From positions 62,001 through 126,000 of the forward strand of contig JACKOH010000003.1 of assembly GCA_024234395.1 (NCBI GenBank): 64,000 bases of DNA, in the 5' to 3' direction. The notes beneath the pieces were generated by a model, which saw nothing but the letters and a program-made list of their open reading frames with translations, did no database searches and was not told the DNA's origin. Both the position numbers and the translations under genes were made by a program. The stretch is from Pseudomonadales bacterium. Lineage in GTDB: Bacteria; Pseudomonadota; Gammaproteobacteria; Pseudomonadales; Pseudohongiellaceae. Shown in pieces: positions 59,393 to 64,000 of the stretch (positions are counted from its first letter, which is position 1; each line of letters starts with the position of its first letter).

Positions 59393-61645
59393 CTATGGGA
59401 CCTGTTCCTGCCGGTTCACCGGGGACGGTCCGAAAGACAGCCAGGTGCCCTGGAAGCTGGCAGCATGGGCATCGGGCCGGCTCCAGTCACAGACCCCGGT
59501 GGGAAAAACCTGGTCCAGTTCGGCCAGTTGCTGGTCGCTGAACTCGACGGTGTAATCAGTCCGGTCCAGCGGCTTCAGGCGGCAACTCACCGTGGCGTTG
59601 GCCAGTGGCGCGCCGGCCACATGGCGTGGGGTGAGATAGACCGGATAGAGTTCACCACAACGCCCGGTATTGTGCACGCTCAACTGTTCATGCAGGTTTT
59701 CCCGCTCGCTGCCGCTGTAATCCCAGCAATTGTCGGTAAGCTGATAAGGCTTGGCATTGACCACCTTGATCGCCTTGTCGACGTCATTGTGATTGGCCTG
59801 CACGGCCATCAGCCACTGATCCATGGCGCGGAACAGGTCACCCAGGTCCGGTTCCTCCTCGGTGAATCCCCACAAGCCACCGACGTTCATGACGTGATTG
59901 TCCGCATGTCCATTGGCCTCGATCAACCGCTGGCGGGTGCTGAACTGGTGAACGATCATGTGGATATCGCCACCTTCCCGGTGATCGGTGTAGCTGCGGT
60001 AGTCGATTATCGGGGTTTCCCGCAGACCACCCCCGCCATAGAGGATCCGGCCGGTCTCGAACGCCTGCCTGGTGGCGTGGGCGTCGGCCCGATGGCGATC
60101 CGGGACATGATTCATATCACGATCGAAGCCGCCTATGGCCCGGTTCAGATCGATAAACTGAGTCACGCTGATGGCCCCGTCATTGAGAGCAGCCAGGCCG
60201 TACTGGACACCGACATTATCGAGCGGGCGGGCCGCGCGACCCGAATTCTCCGCCAGACCATAGACATTGACGGTGTGATCATAGACCGTGGCGCGGACGC
60301 CATTGTCCAGGGTCGGTCCGTAACGTCGTGACTGCAGCGCTTCAATACTGACCTCGCCGCCCTGTTCCTCGAGCGGTGTGTCCACCGAATAAATCGGATC
60401 CAGTCGGGCTGCGCCCTGGGCCAGGTTCGGAATACTGCCCCAGGATCCAAACCCGGAGACCGCCCGTTGCTGCTCCCTGGTAAAGCCCTCCGGGTTGACC
60501 TGGGTAAAGTAATAATTCAGCAGGCGGGCATCGGCCAGGGTAAATATTGTCGCCGAGGTAACGTCCGGAAAACTGGAGGACACGATAATGCCGTCGAACA
60601 CGCCCGGGTAATTGTCGGCAGTCTGGTGGCTCTGATAGGAGCCGCCGGATCCCCCGGTGCCGATGGTATAAATTGGATCGCCATAGTGCTCGATGAAGCG
60701 CTCCTTGACCATGATGTGGGTTTCGGAAGCCAGCAGATCGTTACAGTTCTGGCCGAACACATTCAGGGTCGCCGAAGTGATGGCATAGCCCATTTCCAGC
60801 AACCCTTTACGCAACACCCCGCCGGTCCGGTTGCCCTGCTGATACCAGCCGCCGCGACAGCCGCCACCGTGGGTGTAAACCAGCTTCCCGTTCCAGCCGG
60901 AACTGCGATTCCAGGGGTCGGGAACCTGCTCCTCCGGGTCGTAGAGCATGGCTATTTCATAAATGGCGCGATTGACGGTACCGGTTTCCACCCTGACCAC
61001 GAACGGCTGTTCGTGGCCATCCGGCAATACCACGGTAGCCAGGTCCTCCGGCGCCGGTGCGGTGGGATCGACGGGGTACGGCTTGAAAGCCTGATCGGTC
61101 TCAGAGTAGTAGACCGTGTCCACCCGGGTAGCCACCGAACAGTCAGAGTCCAGCGGAGCACCCAGGGATTCCCCGGTAACCAGCTCGAATTCCTGAGTCT
61201 GGCAATAAAACGGCTGTTCGTGGGGCCCGGAAATAATAGGACCGGTTACCGGGTAATTGGTCAACTGCAGCGTTGCCGACGGCCGTGCCGCATTACCGGA
61301 CCAGGCCGCCACCTCGTTATCGCCCTGCCTCAGGCCGGTCAGCAATGCCGTCATACTGGTGCCGCCAGGTTCCGGTCGCAAGGTTGCGGTAACGTCTTCT
61401 CCATTGAGCTCGAGTCGAAGAGCGGCGGGTTGCTGTTCAGACCAGAGGACTCGCACCAGCACATCACCACCGGTCACCAGCCAGGACTTGGTCGACACTG
61501 CCTGCAGACTGAGCGCAGTGGCAGCCGGGCCGGTGTCTGATTGCGGCAGCAGCACCTCATCACGCCCGACACCATCCGGAGTGCAGCCGGATAACAGCAA
61601 TATCGAGCCAATAAATTCTGCCAATAGCGTGACTGTTCTGTGCAT
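59393..61645 (-). CDS. DUF6351-type secreted lipoprotein, alpha/beta-hydrolase-like
   Basis: About 750 residues from the ATG at 61645. The N-terminus is a lipoprotein signal with lipobox LLSGC (LLAEFIGSILLLSGCTPDG). Residues 60-230 are beta-rich. The middle contains LVYTHGGGCRGGWYQQGNRT, and TIGTGGSGGSYQSHQTADNY, where the Ser in GGSGGS is the expected nucleophile in a hydrolase elbow. Later blocks are DFFLADARLLNYYF-like TLADARLLNYYFTQVNPEGF and NGHADNHVMNVGGLWGFTEE. It resembles tannase/feruloyl-esterase-like hydrolases and DUF6351. Probably acts in the periplasm or at the outer membrane. Substrate unknown. Confidence 0.8.
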   Translation of the reverse strand: MHRTVTLLAEFIGSILLLSGCTPDGVGRDEVLLPQSDTGPAATALSLQAVSTKSWLVTGGDVLVRVLWSEQQPAALRLELNGEDVTATLRPEPGGTSMTALLTGLRQGDNEVAAWSGNAARPSATLQLTNYPVTGPIISGPHEQPFYCQTQEFELVTGESLGAPLDSDCSVATRVDTVYYSETDQAFKPYPVDPTAPAPEDLATVVLPDGHEQPFVVRVETGTVNRAIYEIAMLYDPEEQVPDPWNRSSGWNGKLVYTHGGGCRGGWYQQGNRTGGVLRKGLLEMGYAITSATLNVFGQNCNDLLASETHIMVKERFIEHYGDPIYTIGTGGSGGSYQSHQTADNYPGVFDGIIVSSSFPDVTSATIFTLADARLLNYYFTQVNPEGFTREQQRAVSGFGSWGSIPNLAQGAARLDPIYSVDTPLEEQGGEVSIEALQSRRYGPTLDNGVRATVYDHTVNVYGLAENSGRAARPLDNVGVQYGLAALNDGAISVTQFIDLNRAIGGFDRDMNHVPDRHRADAHATRQAFETGRILYGGGGLRETPIIDYRSYTDHREGGDIHMIVHQFSTRQRLIEANGHADNHVMNVGGLWGFTEEEPDLGDLFRAMDQWLMAVQANHNDVDKAIKVVNAKPYQLTDNCWDYSGSERENLHEQLSVHNTGRCGELYPVYLTPRHVAGAPLANATVSCRLKPLDRTDYTVEFSDQQLAELDQVFPTGVCDWSRPDAHAASFQGTWLSFGPSPVNRQEQVP

Positions 61646-61853
61646 CCTGTTCACCGATTTCCTGATTGTTCTGATTTTCAAAGGCGATACCATTTTTTAA
61701 AGGCTGTGTCATTCTCGCCACTCACCCCGGTATTGTAAAGCCGCGCGCCTTCCCTCCAAAGACCATGCAACAAATTACCGCGGCCTGCTGCCTTCCGTTC
61801 CGGCAACTGGTACACTGCTGACTATCCCCCCGACTGCCTGACGATGAAGAAGT

Positions 61854-62294
61854 ATGAACTCCAGGAATAAAATCGACTACGTGGAAGTCACCGAGACAAA
61901 GTCTGTAGCGATCGACAAAAAGTGTGCGAAATGCCGCAAATCCATCTGCTGTAATTCAATCAATCAAAAAATTCCCGCGCCGAAATCAATCTACGATTTT
62001 GATCACCTGCTCTGGCAGGTGTCACACGAGAATATCAATATTTTCAAGGACGCTGACGGCTGGTTCCTGCACGTTCACTCGGCCTGCGCACATTTAGGCA
62101 ATGGCGGAGTCTGTGGAATCTACGAGCGACGCCCGATGGTCTGTCGCGACTACAACAACGATTACTGTGAGTTCGATGAATCCATCGAGGAAGCCGCCGA
62201 ACACTTTTTCTCCACTTACGAGCAGTTGGAAAAATACTGTCGTAAACGCTTCAAGAAATGGGACAAACGGTTTAAAAAAGCCGGTTACGCCTGA
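61854..62294 (+). CDS. YkgJ-family cysteine-cluster protein
   Basis: 146 residues. The metal-binding Cys pattern is CAKCRKSICC near residue 25, then ACAHLGNGGVCGIYERRPMV with CRDYNNDYC. This fits the YkgJ/CxxCxxCC family, thought to bind zinc or an iron-sulfur cluster. The tail is basic and helical (YEQLEKYCRKRFKKWDKRFK). No signal peptide. Function unknown; it is a single gene. Confidence 0.85.
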   Translation: MNSRNKIDYVEVTETKSVAIDKKCAKCRKSICCNSINQKIPAPKSIYDFDHLLWQVSHENINIFKDADGWFLHVHSACAHLGNGGVCGIYERRPMVCRDYNNDYCEFDESIEEAAEHFFSTYEQLEKYCRKRFKKWDKRFKKAGYA

Positions 62295-62386
62295 CGGGCT
62301 GCCAGGGTGCTGATTTAACTTCGCACCTCACGCGGGTAGAAATTTCCTGCAGGCGAAAACCACCGGCACTGGAAACAGGTGTAAGC

Positions 62387-63007
62387 ATGCCGGTTCAAAA
62401 AATATTTACAATCGGAGCCGCAATATTGTCGATGCTGGCTTCGGTAAGCGATGCCCAGACCAGCGACCCACCACCCGTCGCCAGTCTGGAACAGGCCCGT
62501 GCCAGTCTGCAGCAACTGGACGGGATGGCTGCCGACTGCATGGCCCAGGACCGGGACCCGGAAAGTTGCAATCCGTTCCGGATCGCAATTAATGGTGACC
62601 TGCTTGACGCCTACCTGGAAAACTGCCGGGTCGCCAGAGAGTGGCGGGATCGGTTCGTGACTGAACAGGTCGCAGCCGGCGATCAGCGCCCTGCCACCAA
62701 TGACTCTCAGGCCCTGTTGGGTTACCTGGTGGACATCGAATACCTGTGTGGTGAGAACGCTCTGGTCAGAGCCACTGAATTCGTCGTGCCTGCCTACCGC
62801 TCCCTGGGCAGAATCGACACTGCCGCCGGGCTGGAATACCGGTTGGACAGCTGGCGCCAGCAGCAGTTGCAGGAACGGGAGCGAACCCGGCAGAAGCAGG
62901 CCGTTTCGAGCCAGGAACGGCGTCGGCAACAGCAGACTACGCAACAGTTCGAGCGCCTGGAACTGGAATTGATCCGTCAACAGACACAACCCCGCTACCC
63001 GCGCTGA
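62387..63007 (+). CDS. Exported protein of unknown function
   Basis: 206 residues with a signal peptide (IFTIGAAILSMLASVSDAQ). Four Cys in the mature part (DCMAQ, SCNPF, NCRVA, LCGEN) may form two disulfides. The C-terminus is Gln/Arg-rich and coiled-coil-like (QERRRQQQTTQQFERLELEL). I do not recognise the family. It converges with the partial beta-propeller gene. Confidence 0.7.
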   Translation: MPVQKIFTIGAAILSMLASVSDAQTSDPPPVASLEQARASLQQLDGMAADCMAQDRDPESCNPFRIAINGDLLDAYLENCRVAREWRDRFVTEQVAAGDQRPATNDSQALLGYLVDIEYLCGENALVRATEFVVPAYRSLGRIDTAAGLEYRLDSWRQQQLQERERTRQKQAVSSQERRRQQQTTQQFERLELELIRQQTQPRYPR

Positions 63008-63024
63008 AACAGGCAGGCAGTGGC

Positions 63025-64000
63025 TCAGTACAGGATCAGAAAATTTCCCGAAGGTGTGATGGTGGCAGCGGGCGAACTGTTGTCGGGAATGAGGATTTCG
63101 GGCTTGACTTCGGCTGCCACCGGCTTGCCGGTATCATCGAATAACTGCCAGTTAAGCGTACCCCCACGGGTAAAACTCACTGCCTCTCCCCAGGCGATCA
63201 GCTTGTAGCCATCACTGCTGAAGGCGATGGACGGATTCTTCTGACGGGTGCGGGTGGCAGGTTCAGCGACCAGGGTCGGTGGCGCGTCAGTGCTCATGTT
63301 GAGCTGTACAATCCGGCTTTCGGTTTCAAAAACCAGCCAGTTGTCGTGCTGGTAATCCCGGGCGATGTCGTTGGTGCTGACCGGGCAGGCCGACAGCTCC
63401 CATTTCTGCAGATCATGCAATTCGGCATAACGCGTGGCTGGTTTACTGTCCTGCAGTTCAGCCACAGTCAGCAGCTGCATGTGCCTTCCGATGCCTTCTA
63501 TCGCCGACCGGTAGGCCACGGTGAATTGCCCGGCGGAGTCATAGTCAAGCGCCAGGCTGCAACAGGAACAGGCTCCCAGGCCCGTGTCGCCGATCTGTAA
63601 TTCCGGCGTGAAAGTATCACCCCCATCGCTGGATATCCTGGCGTAAACGGTACGCTCGTCCTCGTGGGTCAGGGCACCTGCCGCCCAGCTGATGGCGACA
63701 CTGTCACCCAGCGCGGCAATGTCCGCACCGGCATCGACACCCTCCAGGTTATCCACCACCATCTCACGTCGGGGTTCAAACTCGGTACGTTCCGGGTTCG
63801 AGCGGGTATAAAAGAACTGCGACGGCCGGGATTGATACCAGACTACGTGAACACGCCCGCTGCCATCCACCGCAAAATTGGCCCGATAGATGGGATCGGC
63901 GTGATTGAAGGATTGACTGGACACCAGCCGCGCCGGCCCCCATTCGAATGACGCCGCATCATACTGCCGGTAAAACAGGTCGCCTTCACGGGCCCGCGGG
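63025..64000 (-). CDS. Secreted sialidase-like beta-propeller protein, N-terminus cut by window edge
   Basis: The frame is open to the right edge: before the GTG at 63924 the reading continues as EGDLFYRQYDAASFEWGP, so the true start lies beyond 64000. At least 324 residues are visible. Repeats with exo-alpha-sialidase/BNR character occur: GRVHVVWYQSRPSQFFYTRS, VAISWAAGALTHEDERTVYA with RISSDGGDTFTPELQIGD (an Asp-box S-x-D-G-G-x-T-F) and PSIAFSSDGYKLIAWGEA. An ACSCCSLAL cluster contains three Cys. Function probably secreted glycan or ligand binding; the catalytic sialidase residues cannot be confirmed. Confidence 0.75.
   Translation of the reverse strand, partial: PRAREGDLFYRQYDAASFEWGPARLVSSQSFNHADPIYRANFAVDGSGRVHVVWYQSRPSQFFYTRSNPERTEFEPRREMVVDNLEGVDAGADIAALGDSVAISWAAGALTHEDERTVYARISSDGGDTFTPELQIGDTGLGACSCCSLALDYDSAGQFTVAYRSAIEGIGRHMQLLTVAELQDSKPATRYAELHDLQKWELSACPVSTNDIARDYQHDNWLVFETESRIVQLNMSTDAPPTLVAEPATRTRQKNPSIAFSSDGYKLIAWGEAVSFTRGGTLNWQLFDDTGKPVAAEVKPEILIPDNSSPAATITPSGNFLILY

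Noticed and set aside
60467..61540. 357-residue open frame opposite the DUF6351-type gene
   Set aside because: Antisense shadow of a well-supported lipoprotein gene; no recognisable motifs or ribosome binding site.

Overview
The window looks like a piece of a gammaproteobacterial chromosome, probably a free-living marine or aquatic lineage. Evidence is the core gene set (HtpX, NhaA, DegP/MucD-type protease, TerC, CdsA, Mla-like Mce transporter, RND efflux pump), two PEP-CTERM proteins (implying an exosortase elsewhere) and a sigma-54 type promoter. Genus cannot be assigned from sequence alone. No tRNA, rRNA or CRISPR array was seen.

Two halves differ sharply. Positions 1 to about 21,700 are accessory and decaying. 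They hold the start of a TadE-like gene cut by the left edge, two PEP-CTERM genes, an AAA+ ATPase, a secreted matrixin protease with a co-transcribed partner, a cytochrome c and a Tat-exported MmgE/PrpD protein. Between these lie many mobile-element remains: a RAYT fragment, an intact IS3-family element inside a decayed gene, a second IS3 fragment, an IS110 fragment, an IS91 fragment, a 270-bp palindromic element and ~140-bp MITE-like repeats. Several metabolic genes here are broken (GFA-type, phytanoyl-CoA dioxygenase, SRPBCC, AraC/GyrI).

Positions 21,700 to 64,000 are gene-dense and mostly intact. From left to right: a VOC protein; a dynamin-like GTPase; a Na/Pi cotransporter with a coupled small membrane protein; htpX; a four-gene, translationally overlapping lipid module (metallophosphoesterase, TVP38, CdsA, CDP-alcohol phosphatidyltransferase); a HemD-like protein; an ADP-ribosylglycohydrolase; TerC; an ArsM-like methyltransferase with a radical SAM partner; nhaA; a run carrying carbamate kinase, a cysteine hydrolase, an amidoligase, a glutamine-amidotransferase-like hydrolase and a YqaA-like membrane protein; a DegP-type protease; a lipoprotein facing a candidate sigma-54-driven small RNA; a four-gene Mce/Mla operon; a GntR-RND efflux operon with two tandem operators; and secreted or envelope proteins (DUF4159, a small ion channel, a DUF6351 lipoprotein hydrolase, a cysteine-cluster protein). 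A beta-propeller-like protein is cut by the right edge.

Most notable for follow-up: the candidate sigma-54 small RNA at 46,274-46,437; the carbamate kinase/amidoligase/amidohydrolase cluster at 39,726-43,428; the ArsM-radical SAM pair; the lipid module with a changed catalytic motif; and the repeat families in the accessory half.
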